A stretch of 64,000 nucleotides of DNA, from contig WIUZ02000021.1 of assembly GCA_015956445.1 (NCBI GenBank), positions 620,001 to 684,000 on the forward strand. Reading direction: 5' to 3'. The notes below the pieces were generated by a model. That model saw nothing but the letters and a program-made list of their open reading frames with translations, did not search any database and was not told where the DNA came from. Position 1 is the stretch's first letter. The number at the start of each line of letters is the position of its first letter. This stretch comes from Thelephora terrestris. Taxonomy: Eukaryota; Basidiomycota; Agaricomycetes; Thelephorales; Thelephoraceae. Positions 1 to 12,795 of this stretch are shown piece after piece. Both the position numbers and the translations under genes were made by a program.

Positions 1-2207
1 CGCGCGCCTCATGTTGGTTGACCGCTCTTGCGGTGCTTTGGGCAACCAGCACGCCTGTTGGGTGGTTGTAAGTCATCACGCTTGATCAAAATGTCTAGAC
101 CGTCACCCTCGGCTAATGAAAATCTCCTTGTCCTTATCTGGCCAACTAGGTACCGCGATTAACGCTATGATGTCAGTCAGCCAAGTTTCCTCTTTTCATG
201 CATCCATCGGTGGCTGATCGGTGAATTGGTCCAGCCTCCATCATGCCACCCCTTCAGATTTCGATGAATGGCCAAAGTTTTTAGGCAAGACCAAGGACAA
301 CTCCATTTGGTCCTACCAGGGTCTCAAAAAGTGACGCAATTTTAATCAGTCAAGCGATCCGGGCTGACATACGAGATCGACGTAGGTACCTATTGAAGCT
401 CGAGACTTTCATCCCCCACAAGGACCACCCAGATGTCGATGTCTCTGAGCGCGGATCTTCTGGGCCCATGAAGAGTGAGTCTGCCTCCCGGCCGCTTCGC
501 TTGCGGAATTCATCAGCACTCGATTTTAGCCGGCTACTTCGGTCACAACTCTTACATTACTCGACAGTTCATTCGTGCATGTCAGACGGCCGGAATCCCC
601 GCTTTGCCGGATGCTAACACGTCAAAGGGTACATTGGGTGTGACAAAGGTAACGGCAGTTCGCAGCCTTTACCACTGAAGACCTAACTCCTTCCCGCAGA
701 CAAGTTTCGTCAAACTGTTCACTTTTTCGACTAATCAAGCTAATTTCCCCATCAGTCAACTTCGTAGACCCTAGAGGGCGCCGAGTTACTGCAGAGAACT
801 CATACTTCACCCCTGAAGTGCTTGAACGTCCGAATCTCAGGGTTTGCACCTCTGCGATAGTCACCAAAGTAATCTTCGACAAAAGCGGCGACCAGCCACG
901 AGCTGTCGGAGTCGGATTTACGACCAGCCGTGATGGACCCAGATTCGAGGCTAGAGCTAGGAAGGAAGTCATCCTCTGGTAGGTTTATCCTCCCAGTTTA
1001 CTGTCAATAATGTTTATATCTCCTTCCAGTGCCGGAGCAATCCACACGCCTCACGTGAGTAATATTTTGTCTTCAGTGGGCTCAAGCGTGACGTCGGCGT
1101 GTAGATCTTGATGCTGTCTGGTATCGGGCCAGCTGCCCAGTTGGCATTCCACGATGTTGCTCCTCTGGTGGACCTTCCTGGAGTCGGAGAACACTTGATG
1201 GATCATCCCACCGTTGACGTAAATCTCCTCGACAAGAGTGGTCACAGTCTTGGATGGATGCGCAAAGCCACTGGGGTAAATTTCCAAGCTATCTCCGCTC
1301 TTTTCCAATGGACCTGGATGGGGAACGGGCCCTTGACCACAAACGTGAGCGATTGTGCCGTGTGGTGTATCTTTGGGGCTCATTGACCATACGTACGTTG
1401 TCTCCGCTATGTAGCTCGCGGAAGGGATGGCGTTCATCCGTGCGGATGATCCTAAAGTATTCCCAGACCCTCAAGAGCTGCCTCTCGCAGAAGATTCGAC
1501 CTCGGGGCCCGGGTGTCCGGACATCGAGCTGTTCGTAACCCCAATGGGGTATAACCTCTTCGGTGAACAGATCACAGAGCCGGCGTTCGGAGTACATGCC
1601 GTGGGTTTGCGGCCGACGAGCTTGGGTACTGTGAGACTCAGATCAAATGATCCGTTTGACAGTCCAGTTATTGATCCAAGGTTTGCTGCTGCCACCAGTC
1701 ACCATGGCCCAGGAGATATTGATTTTTGTCGCTACAGGTACCTGAGCACGCAACACGATGTTCAGGTTCTAATTAAGGGAGTCAAGGCACTCATCCGAAT
1801 CACTCAAGCCGAACCGCTAGTAAGCAAGGTGGTGGATAGGGCTGGAGATGACGATCCAACATTAGACCACCATCTCTTCAAGGCAACAAGGGCCGAGATT
1901 GAAGAGTTCGTTCGGGAGAGGGTAAACACGCTGTACCATCCCACTTCGACTGCACGGATGGCTAGGAGGGAAGACGGGGGCGTTGTGGATGAGGAACTCA
2001 AGGTTTACGGCGTGCGGGGATTGAGGGTAGTTGACGCTAGTATATTCCCGACGTGAGTTTCTCCTCCCAAGATGGGACGTGTTAGCGCTGATGCTGACTG
2101 TCGCAACTCTGTGGCGCAGGATCCCTGCTGGACATACGGCAGCCCCCACTTTGGCAGTTGCCGAGAAGATGGCAGATCTAGTCAAGGCTGAACATACCAA
2201 GGCCTGA
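1..2207 (+). CDS. GMC oxidoreductase (aryl-alcohol oxidase-like), 5' part outside window
   Basis: This is a flavin-dependent GMC oxidoreductase of the secreted alcohol-oxidase type; such enzymes oxidise aryl or aliphatic alcohols and often supply H2O2 for lignocellulose decay. Visible in order: a TAINAMM segment near 152-172 (family GG-S-INAM box), DFDEWPKFL near 258-285, GYFGHNSYITRQF from 530, the family signature CAGAIHTP-ILMLSGIGPA (about 1029-1135, split by an intron), PGVGEHLMDHP, then the C-terminal LYHPTSTARM box with the first catalytic His and PAGHTAAPTLAVAEKMADL with the second. Small introns fit at 475-529, 1681-1737 and 2053-2119; the last two restore the expected DPRYL and TIPAGHT joins. 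The FAD-binding GxGxxG start is not seen, so the gene begins left of the window. The join near 650-754 could not be resolved in frame with canonical sites, so a small lesion or unusual intron is possible. Confidence 0.85.
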
Positions 2208-2516
2208 ATTCCAGGATGCGCAGAGCTCCTGCCTCTGAGATGCGTACTGTGTATGAGTTGTGCAGTTGTAGTTTTTTTGGATAAAGTCGGGCGCGGTAAT
2301 GAAACTGAGCAATATTCCGGAACTATACCGAAACGGCTTGCCCGCACCGCCCCCCGCATCAACGCAAGTATACATATCGAGTAACCACCAAGACAGTGGC
2401 CAAGTGACTTCCATCGCCTTTGGAGTTCTTCACCCTCTCCCTTGTACTTTCACCCGTAGAGGATAGGAGACGATACCTTTACTGCGCAGCCACGAACCCC
2501 ACCATCAAATCCAACG

Positions 2517-4771
2517 ATGCCAGCCAGACCGATGTACTCTCCTATCATGCCTCAAGATGGCGACGTAGATGCCTCAGATGCCAACCTGCGTCCGAGCGAT
2601 GGCTTTGTGAGTGTTCCCTGGAATTAACCCGAAGGGGATTTCAACATGTCCGATTATTTTCGGCTATGGGCGTGTTTGACACTGGGTTCTCGCGTCCCTG
2701 TCCCGTGCTGTTTCCCTGCTATAATTATCCCCTCTTCTCTCATAACTGCTTCGGATTGTCCCCCCTCTTTTCCTCCTCCACCACCACTTACCCTTACCCC
2801 CCTTCTACCTCTTCCTTCGGACATCCTCTTTGACTGTAAACTTCGGCGCCGGTTCCTAGAATAACCCAGCAACCCCGCCACAACAAACTGCGTTCACTCC
2901 TTCAAACAATCGTTATACCGCCATGGCAAACCCCGGTCCCAGCAGCAGCTACACTCATCTAGGTGACAGTGGAAAGCCTTCAGAGTGGCTGGAGAAGCAA
3001 CAGTCCGGCAGTCGTAGGTCAAAGCTCCTGGTATGTCGTCCCTGTCTTTATTTCGTTCGCGGCGAAGTGGTTCGGCTGTTGGGCAGAAGCCTTGGCGCAT
3101 TGCCAAGCCATTCTCAAGCACTCTGCCCCGAGCAAGTGGACTGATTTACCTCACCAGATCGTTGGTGCTCTCATTGCCCTTGCGGCCGTGATTGGCGTTG
3201 GTGTTGGCGTTGGCGTATCGCTTTCCAACAAGAACAGGACTTCGACGACGAACGGCAACAACTCAAACGGCAACAGCAACTCCAACTCCAGCAACCCCGT
3301 CACACAATCCGATCCCAATGACCCAAGCACTTTCCAGAAAGACCCCAGGCTCATTCAGTCCTTCTACGGAATCGCCTACGAACCAAATGGCGTCATTTAC
3401 CCGGCTTGCGGCGCTCAATTGTCGGATGTCATCACTGATATCCAACTGATGTCTCAGCTCACTAAGGTGAGAGTTTGTAGCTTTTTGATTCTGTGGAGCC
3501 TCCTGGACACAAGCGGAGGCTATTTTTGGATCTTTCGACGACTGGAGGATCTGATGTCCTTCCTTACACATACATTATTTATATGTCGGCTAACTTTGTG
3601 ACCGCAGCGCATCCGCACTTACGGTGCCGACTGTGACCTTTCCAATCTCGTCCTCGAGGCCATTAACAAGACCAAGGTTGACATGCAGGTCACCCTCGCT
3701 ATCTACATCGATAGTGGCGATTGGTCCTCCTATGCCAGGCAGAAGACCGCAATTCAGAGCGCGCTTCAAACATGGGGGACCAGCAACGTCGCTGGAATCA
3801 CCGGTGAGTCCGCTCGCAACCCTTTCGTAAATTCAATCTCAGGCTGACCATCTCCGCTCACAGTTGGCAACGAGGTATGCGTGCTCTAGTTGATTCGCTC
3901 GTGAACAATGTCTGACGTGCGACCGACCCTCTCGCGCGAATTTTCACCAGTTCATGCTCAAGTACGTAACTCGTTGTCTTGTCTAAATTTGTGATCATCG
4001 CTGATCGCGCGTGTACTCCCATTGCATACAGCTGGCTCACCGCAAATGGCGGAGGAGACGATCCTAATAGCGCCATCGGAAACCAAGGTGCAAACCTCCT
4101 GATTGTCAACATCACCGACACGAGGAACTGGGTCAAGAGCGCGGGTTACACTTTTCCTATCGGAAACTCGGATGCTGGAAGTTACTTCAATAACCTAGTC
4201 TTGGAGGCTGTAGATTACGGCGTATGTTCAGCCTCCATTGCAATTCTTTTGCACCTGCTGACGTTCAATCCAACAGATGGCCAATGTTCACCCCTGGTTT
4301 GCCAATGTTAGCGTCCAGGCTGGGCCGCAATGGACGTGGGACTTTTTCAACCAGACCGACGTCAGCCTTGCAAACACGTTGCCAAACAAGCCAGACATGT
4401 CGATCGCTGAAGTTGGCTGGCCAACGGTAGGACATCTCACTTTTATGACTGTCCATGAACGCTGATATACGGCTGCATTTGTAGGCTTCCAAGGACCTGG
4501 GCAATGAGAGCAACGGACCTTCCAATGCCAGCGAAGCAAACCTCCAGTTATTCCTCGACACCTTCGTGTGTCAGACGAACCAGCTGGGAATCAAATACTA
4601 CTTTTTCGAGTTCTTCGACGAGGAGTGGAAGGATGTGCTGTACGGTGGTGTTGAGGGTCATTGGGGCCTGTTCTACCAGAAGTGCGTCTCTCGTCCTCCT
4701 CAACCACGAGTGCTGATTGTCTCTCCAGCAAAACCCTCAAAGGTATCACCATTCCCAACTGCCCAATCTAA
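2517..4771 (+). CDS. Glycoside hydrolase family 17, type II membrane-anchored beta-1,3-glucanase
   Basis: GH17 enzymes cleave or transfer beta-1,3-glucan in the fungal wall. Ten exons fit exactly: 2517-2606, 2860-3030, 3158-3466, 3608-3803, 3864-3874, 3951-3961, 4032-4221, 4277-4426, 4485-4681, 4729-4771, summing to 1368 nt (455 aa). Residues 1-87 are a Pro/Ser/Asn-rich cytosolic tail, about 88-109 a Gly/Val/Ala-rich membrane helix, followed by an Asn/Ser-rich linker and the catalytic domain (FYGIAYEP ... RIRTYGADC). The acid/base Glu is in VGNE and the nucleophile Glu in SIAEVGWPT; the domain ends with KYYFFEFFDEEWK and GHWGLFYQNKTLK. Two consecutive exons are only 11 nt long, and the first carries the catalytic VGNE. 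The start at 2517 was chosen because its 30-codon exon joins in frame through a GT-AG intron; starting at 2923 would shorten the cytosolic tail. No lesion seen. Confidence 0.93.
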
Positions 4772-5738
4772 GATCCGAAGTTCCCTGTGGCCAGTCGTAC
4801 GCTTTTAGTGCTGGTTTGAACCGTGATCATCTACATCGGACTCTTGAGTGTTTTTATGAAATCTTCCACTTTTTCTGTTGCGCCCCGACGTTCAAACTTG
4901 CTTCCCTTTTTATGAGCTGCTCGGACTCTTTGTCCTTACGACGTATCACGAGGTCTTTATACCGCCCTCATCATCGTACCCCATACAGGCTCTGGACCCT
5001 TCCCATCCCGCATACTCAAATTTGTTCAGCCTTCTTACTCGATATTAGCCCATTCACGCACAAAATTTTTCTTCATCGGATCAATCACGACCTTACAATG
5101 TTCTCTCTTGGATCTCATTGCAGCTTCATGTAAATGGCATGTGGCTATCGGAAACTCTCGGACGCTTTGCCTTTCTCTCAGTTCTCTTGTTCGTCCCCCT
5201 CGTTTACATCATGACCCTCGGTTTTAATATCGGGCCCTTCGAATTTAGGACTTTGCCGTCCTGGTGTCCCATCTGAGCCTGTCTCCGGATCCTCCCTTGG
5301 GACCAGCAGCGCTATCGAGCGAGAAACCTGCGACAAACTTAAAGTTAACTCAGATTGCAGGCGAAACAATCTATCCTGTATACGTGTTTATGGCGCGAAA
5401 GACCGCCCCTGTTTCAACTCGGATAGGGGCCCGCTCGTGGTGATCAAAGGCTTGCGACAGTATCATTTGAAGAATCAGCCATGCATGATGGGGAACGCCC
5501 ACCAAGCAAAATTGGAACTGCCATCAATGTGCTTTGGTATTCTCAAACTTTTCTCTCACTATCTTGTGCTGCGGACATCGGATTTAGGCGGGATGTACAA
5601 CGCTCGTGTCTGAGTTTGTTGAATGAGACACTGCGTACGCAGTGCATCCCGTAGAATCCTCGATATAGTTTCTAGAAAGGAGGCCCTCGAGGAACTCCGC
5701 CTTCACCGGGTCAAGTTTTACGCAGACACATTCACAGC
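4772..5738. other. Intergenic stretch, no gene seen
   Basis: AT-richer 3' flank of the GH17 gene followed by the degraded 5' flank of the DUF6535-like pseudogene. Only short unconvincing reading frames are present and no repeat or RNA gene was recognised. Confidence 0.6.
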
Positions 5739-8478
5739 ATGGCCAATCCCAGGGCGAGATTCTACGACAAGTTCCAGCGGGAAACAGAGGAATACGATCG
5801 GGAACTTGGAAAGAAATACGATGAAGACCTGAACACAACCCTCATAATCGCGAGCATCGCACTCACGTACAAACCATCGCGGGCCTGTCGGATGCTACCA
5901 CGGTGATTCACGCAGTCTGGGTTAACGTTGTTTATTCTCGGCTGTGGCATCGGCGTTCGTTATCGACATCAGGCGAACAACGTGCCATTGCTCGAGATGC
6001 TCCTCAACGCCGCCACCGGCGGCACCCCGCCCCAAAATTATGCGGCATCCATACCTCGATGGACCGGACCCGATCCCGTCGTAGTCCAGGTTCAATGCAT
6101 TCTCTACGCGACGCTGTGCGTAGCCCTCCCAGCAGCATTCCTAGCTATGCTAGGAAAAACAGTGGCTCAGTCGACACAACGAGAACAAAACCCGTGGGTC
6201 GGCCACAGACAGGAACAGGTTGCGCGAGAGGAAGCTGACGGGGACTGATATTGAGACCTGGAAACTCCATCTCGTTATGGAGTCTCTGCCGCTGATCCTT
6301 CAGTTCGCTTTGTTCCTCCTGGGCTTCGCACTTTCTCGGTACATCTGGGGGATCGACTCTTCGGTTTCGGCAGTTATGCATCGCGTTCACGGCTCTGGGG
6401 TTCCTTTCTTACTTGAACATCGTCACGGCGTCCGTGTTCTCCTTCGATCTCCCCTTTCAAACCCCACTTTCGCTTGTCATTCGTTCCGTGGTTGGATTTG
6501 CTGCCCCTCACCTGCGCAACCTCGGGCGGACCTTTGAATTCACACAGCGGCCCTCTCCAGCCAGGAGTGCGGCTGGAGGAAGTAGGCCTGCCCCTCTCAA
6601 TTACCACCGTTGGCAGAGACCATGACTTCAAAGGCGGTAGTATCACTGCGCTCAGTCCCATGATACCGAATGTCACTCAGTTCCCACAGTTGATTACTCA
6701 TCTCTTCGTTCAGAAAAATGATTGGGAGGGCGATAGACTCGACGCCAGGTGCATTAATCGCCTATTCGAGGTGTTCGACTGACGTTGATGTCATCATTGC
6801 AAACATGGATTTCATACCAGAGATCGTTTGGCACAACGGCATCAAAGACATCCCTCGCAAGCGTATCTACGACGCCCTCACATATTTTTTTCGATTTCTC
6901 CAGCACCCGCCCGGTTGTGCTTTCCAAGTTGCGAGACGTGGCACACCTCAGCGCGAGGGCGCTCGTTCATATCGAACTCCAGTGACGTTGTATCACCCAC
7001 TACGAGGGACACAAACAAGACGACTGGGAAGCCCTTTGTGCAAACCATCGTCCTCTGTCGTCCGCGTACCATCGCTCCGACCCCGACCTCCAGGCGGTCC
7101 TCTTTATGGTTGACATGACACTCGGGCATCATGATGGGAAGTTTTCCTGGGCGGAATCAAACGTGACTTTGCCTCACCGCGCATGGATGTCCCACGTGTT
7201 CGTTTACCACACCTGGCACGAGGGACCAGCGCCGGATGTCGTGTTAGATTTCGTGAACAAATCGATGATCCTGGAATTACCGAATGACGCCGTCATCGCA
7301 GACTGCTTCTTCATCATCGGGTTGACGCTCGGAGTCCACTTCCATGGACAAAAGGTCAGATTTGAATTTACTCTGGGTGTCATCCGCTGACCCCTCACCG
7401 TCCAGTTATGAGATGGAAGCCATCATCGGGAGCGTCTTCACATCCTTCAAGGCGATGTTGACCTCCAATTCTGTTCATTACGTGTTTGCCCTTCGTGCGC
7501 TTCAACTCGCAACGCTGATATCAGGCTTTGGTGCCTGCGACGCCAGTTATAAGCTGTTTGAAACGATAATGGCTCTCGATCACCTGACGGATGAGCATTG
7601 GGAAGCTGCCCGCCTTGTGATCTATGCGGCATTCCAGCACCGGCAATATGTGGCGAACCCAGGGGAGCCCAAGGAAATCCTCAAGTTCCTCGACTACCAC
7701 ATTGGCGTCCAAGGCGCAAAGGATGATCACGATGCGTGCACTCGTTGGGTGCCTCGGACCCAACCCTCTGACAATTGAATGTGTCAGGGACTTCAATTGG
7801 ACTAGCCCGCCCTTCGTAAGAGGCGTTTATTCCATGATGCACCCCTCCCGTGATGTAGTATTTCGCGGAAACACTGCTCGACTGATAGCCCTCCTATCGG
7901 ACCGCTGGTTCAATTGCTTGGTATTGGACCCAGAGGAGATACCCGAACACCCCGAATGGGATGAATCGCCGCATTCATGGGCGATGTTATCCATAACCCA
8001 GCTACCAAGAAGACGGGCGTCAGGATCCTTTTTGGAATGCTCCGCTCCCCAGAGTGGAGGAAGCACATAGTCACGAGGCTCTGGAGAGCGTTCGCTTATT
8101 CCGCTCAGGTTGGGGACACGGAATTTGTCAGGTGGTGTTTGCGGAACGCCATCGAGCTGTTGGAGTTTACGAGGGGCTTGCCTGACGGGGAAGGGTTGAA
8201 GTGGTGGTATGGGACCCTGTGGCTCTGCTGCGACAGGCTTGATACCACAGTTCGGGATGAGGTCAAGAGGATCGCGGTGGACATGTTACGCGACGACGGT
8301 CTCTCGTACCTTAATCTGTACCTCATTCTCATGCAAGAAGAGGTTACGGGCATCCGACAGGAACTAAACGGGCTCTCTGAAGACAAGAGGGGTCATCCTT
8401 TGGCATGGATATGCAGGCTCGCATAATCACCGTGGGGGGGACTGTGACCAGTTGGCCCGGATTACAGGGAGACGTTAG
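5739..8478 (+). pseudogene. Decayed DUF6535-type membrane protein (tandem copy 1)
   Basis: This is a second, broken copy of the gene at 8857-11697. It starts with MANPRARFYDKFQ at 5739 and keeps recognisable blocks throughout: RWTGPDPVVVQVQCILYAT, LPLILQFALFLLGFALSRY, MDFIPEIVWH, WAESNVTLPHRAWM and WCLRNAIELLEFTRGLPDG. The stop aligned with that of copy 2 lies at 8476-8478. The blocks sit in changing frames (about 5928-6248, 6220-6537, 6474-6782, 6785-6985, 7106-7390, 7344-7778, 7624-8070, 7977-8426), so there are at least six frame changes, and the first intron donor has become GCGAGC near 5851. A functional product is very unlikely. Large parts still read as close relatives by eye, so decay after tandem duplication is the simplest explanation. 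Confidence 0.85.
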
Positions 8479-8856
8479 AGATCGAACATGGCAAAGCGGT
8501 AGTCTCCTCAAGCAGACCACGTACTAATACTGACGATCGCCGCTGAGGGATGTAGCGTTATAGTATATGTATCGCTCAGCCTGCCCCTTTATCTTATGTA
8601 ACCAATCCATGCCATTTCCTTGTGGCATCTGAGCCACGTCGCGGCTGTACTGTCAAAACTGAATCTTTTCGATATAAGCACAGCCAAGTACCCAGACACG
8701 ATCTGCATAGCCTGATTGGCTGTGCACGACCAACATCAAGTAGACCATGCAAGGTGTTTCCCCTTTCTCTCACCCCCACTTCCGTCTCTAAACTTGATTT
8801 CAATCCCAGGATGCAAGCGAGTGAGTCGGGTAAAAAGATATAATCAGTCACTTTAT
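8479..8856. other. Spacer between tandem DUF6535-type copies
   Basis: About 380 bp separate the decayed and intact copies. A stretch near 8560-8580 has TATA-like runs, but no gene or repeat could be recognised. The promoter of the intact copy should lie here. Confidence 0.5.
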
Positions 8857-11697
8857 ATGAAACTGCACATTTTTCTAGCAAACCCCGAAAGTTTGGGGGA
8901 GGTCCTTCGCAATGCCCACAAGCAAGGCGACGCTGGACCTGGGGCCAACCCGAGAGCGAGATTTCACTACATCTTCCAACAGGAAGTCGAGGAACACGAT
9001 CAGGACCTTGAAAAGAAATATGACGAGGACTTGAACACGACCCTTATCTTTGTGAGCATCGCGCTGTTGAGGCAAGATTCGGTCTAACGATCACCGCCGC
9101 GGTGTTTCACGCAGTCTGGTTTATTCTCCGCCGTGGCGTCGGCATTCATCATCGACATCCAATCCGAGCTCAGCCCAGATTATGAACAGGCGAACAACGT
9201 GTTGCTTGAGATGCTCCTCAACGCCACCACTGGAACCCTACCCCCAAATTCTGCGGCGTCCATCCCTCGATGGAACGGCCCCAATCCCGTCGTCGTCCAG
9301 GTTCAATCCATTCTCTACGCGACCCTGTGTGCGACCCTCCTAGCAGCATTCCTCGCCATGCTCGGGAAACAGTGGCTCAGCCGATACAAGGAGAATGAGA
9401 CCCGCGGGTCAGCCGCAGACAGGAGCAGATTGCGCGAGCGGAAGTTAAGAGGAATCGGGACCTGGAAACTCCATCTTGTTTTGGAGTCCCTGCCCCTCAT
9501 CCTCCAGTTCGCTTTGTTCCTTTTGGGATTTGCGCTTTCCCGGTACCTCTGGGAGGTCAACTCCTCGGTCTCGTCAGTTGTCATCGTTTCCACGGGTTTT
9601 GGGTTCCTTTTTTACACGTCCATCGTCACGGCCTCCGTGTTCTCCTTTGATTGCCCGTTCCAAACACCAATTTCGCTTCTGATTCGTTTAGCGGTCAAAT
9701 GGGCTACTCCTCACTTACGGAACCTCCGACACACCTTTAGATCCACCCGGCAATCGCTCCAGCCCAGAGTGCAGCAGGCGGGAATCAGTCTGCCCCTTTC
9801 AATTTTCACTGTCAGCAGAGGCCACAACTCAAGAACCGCACTCGCTTCCACAACGACCCAGTTCTCTTGGCCGAGTACCCCTCTCTTCGTTTGGGAAAAT
9901 GATTTGGAGGGCGATAGACTCGACGCCAAGTGTATCAATCTTTTGTTCGAGATGTCTACCGACATTGACGTCGTCATTTCGAACATGGATTTCATACCAG
10001 AGATCATTTGGCACAGCGGAATCAAAGACGTTCCTCGCAAACGTATCTACGACATGCTCATGGACTGTTTCGATTTCTCTGGCGCCGACCCGGTTGTGGT
10101 TCCCAAGTCACGAGGCGTAGCTTACCTCAGCGCGAGGGCCTTCGTTCATATAGAACTCCAGCGACGATGTATTGCCCAGTACGAGGATCACGAGCGGGAC
10201 AGCTGGGAAGCCCTTTGTGCCAACCACCGCCCCCTGTTGTCCACGAACAATCGCTTCGACCCTGACCTTGAAGCAGTCCTCTTCATGGTCGATATGGCGC
10301 TCGGGTACAATAACAGGTTTTCCTGGGCGGAATCAAAAATGACATTACCCCACCGCACATGGATGACCCACGTGTTGCTTTACCATGCCTACCACGAGCG
10401 ACAAGTGCCGGAGGTCGTGCTAAAATTCGTGGAGAACTCTTTTTCACTTGTATCACCGAGTGAAACCGTCACCGCAGACTGCTTCTTCATCATTGGGTTG
10501 ACAATCGGAGTCTCCTTTCACGTCGATGACATCCTTGTGAAGGACAAAAGGTTGGGTCTGGAATTTCCATGGATGGTACCCGCTGACCTCTTACCATCTA
10601 GTTCTGAGATGGAATCTATCATCGAGGGTGTCTTTGGAACTTTTGCGAAGATATTTTCCTCCACCTCCATCCAAATACCGTCAGCCCTTCGCGCGCTCGA
10701 ACTCGCAACAATGATCTCAGGCTTCGGCGTCTGCAACGCTAGCTATCGGCTGTTCGAAACAATAATGGCTCCCGATGACCTGACGGATGAGCATTGGGCA
10801 GCTGCTCGCTTTGCAATCTATGCAGCATTTCGTCACTATGGGCACAAAGCAAATCCAGGGGGATTCAAGAAAATCCTGAAGTTCCTCAACTACCATGTCG
10901 GCTTCCTAGGCGCAAAAGGGGATCACGATTCATACATCATGTCCGCCTTGATTCCACTTATCCAATTCGATGGACCCGGCCTTCTGACGTTTGAACGCGT
11001 CAGTAATTTTGACTGGACTAGCCCATCCTTTGTGAGAGGGGTTTGTTCAATCATGGAACCTCGCCGTCCCACCGCACTTCGGGAAAAAGTCCTTTTTCTG
11101 GTATCCCTCCTATCGGATGCCTGGTTCCACGGCTCGGCGCTCGTCCTGGAGCAAGAGGAGATGTCTGAATTCTGTGAAGGCATTGGCATATTGATGGACG
11201 AGATTATTCAATGGTCAGTTGACAGGAAGGCAGGTGTCACTGTCCTATTTGGAATGTTCTGCTCTCCGGAGTGGAGGAAGCACATACCCACCAGGTTGTG
11301 GAAAGTGCTCAAATACTGCACTGAGGCTGGGAACACGGAATCCATCGGGTGGTGTCTGCAAAATGCTATCGAGTTGTTGGAGTTTACGAGGGGGTTGCCT
11401 GGAGGGGAAGGGTTGAAGTGGTGGTGCGGAGCGCTGTGGCTCTGCTACGACAGGCTTGATACCACGGTTCGGGATGAGGTCAAGAAGATCGCAGCGGTCA
11501 TGTTGCGCGACGATGGTCTCTCAGACCTTAACCTGTACCTCAGCCTCATGCAAGAAGAACTCAAGAGCATCCAACAAGAGCTAAACACGCTCACTGAGCA
11601 AAGCAGGCGGGATTTTCCTGGGAGGGAAATACAAGCTCGCTTGATCACCATGGAGGGGAATTATGACCAATTGGCTCGGATTGCAGGGAGACGGTAG
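8857..11697 (+). CDS. DUF6535-type multi-pass membrane protein (tandem copy 2)
   Basis: The gene has two main exons: about 8857-9051 and 9115-11697, joined by an intron (9052-9114, GTGAGC donor) that gives TLIF-SGLFSAVASAFIID. The N-terminal third matches the DUF6535 domain common in expanded Agaricomycete families: NPRARFHYIFQ, KKYDEDLNTTLIF, then four hydrophobic segments (SGLFSAVASAFII; ILYATLCATLLAAFLAML; LPLILQFALFLLGFALSRYLW; VVIVSTGFGFLFYTSIV), ending with FSFDCPFQTPIS. The remaining 600-odd residues look alpha-helical and are not recognised. A possible extra intron at 10551-10601 (51 nt, in frame) is open either way. Start at 8857 is the first ATG in frame in exon 1 and is uncertain. 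Function is unknown; membrane location is inferred from the helices. Confidence 0.82.
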
Positions 11698-12795
11698 AGA
11701 TCGAACCCGACACATTTGTAATATGTATATGTACCGTTCAAACCCGGAGTTTTCGTTTTCTGTCAGATAATAGTCGCCGAGCCTCTAAATCCACTGAATT
11801 ATGTACACTAGAGGGCCCAAGATCGTGCTCAACTGCGGAGTGTGGTGGTGGAACACAGACGTGCGCGCGGAGGTGATCGTTGACTTCGGGTGATGTTCGG
11901 ACACCTTGACTGGCGAAGGGAAGTGGCATTTCTGCTACTTACTGGCGACGTCTCGGTCTGTGAAGCCGGAAGAGAGCTTCATACGACGTGGAACCGCACA
12001 TGAAACATGACTTGTCTAGAGGAAGGTCATCTACGAGCGACGACTTCGTTTTCTGAAGCCTACTGGGCCTCAGTACGCGGGAGGCTCGCAGGCTGATGTG
12101 ACCACGGCACCAACGCAGATTCAAAGAATAAAGCGGTCAGTAAAATTTGCATATGCATAATGATCGAGTGTCTCTGGATGACGGCATGTTCACGTGCTGC
12201 GCTTTGAAGAGCATTCCTACTGCAGTGCCAACCTCCGGCCGCGCAGGGCTCCGCAAGTGAATCACCGGAGGATTTCACTCCTAACTCAACGGCAACGATG
12301 GCACCGAAGCACCGGCAAACTGGCGGCCTCGGTTGCTGAGGTGCTTGGCTTGTTATTTAATAGCCTAAGCATCGACTTCCCCGCAGCGTTTCCACCGTAA
12401 CTAGTATGTGGCGAACTTCGCATTGGTGGAAATCTATATCACTTGTTTACCTCCAGCGGTCGAAGGTGTCGCACCAAATCCAGGTGATGCGTGCTTTCAT
12501 CAAGACCTCGCGAACGGAGTATTCCTCCGAAGGATTGCATCGAAGTAATCATCCCTTAGTCAAAAACTATGTGAATGGCCACCGAAGCTTTATAGGTCGG
12601 ACCTTCACTCTCCGTTTCAATGCAAATGCCCGCTCCCTTTATTGGAAAGCCACTCCTACTGAAGTTCAGAACCTCCTCACGGGCCGTGGATACTCAACGT
12701 GCAGTATACCTTGTCATGCCCTGATTGCCGAAGCCGGCTCGGGTGACCGTCCCCATATAAGTTGGGACTCGCCGATAGGAAGTGCCCACCTAAGG
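11698..12795. other. Intergenic stretch, no gene seen
   Basis: Contains the 3' flank of the DUF6535-type gene and the promoter side of the P450. One open frame (12406-12795) continues into the P450 start but shows no family motif and is probably leader. No RNA gene or repeat recognised. Confidence 0.5.
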
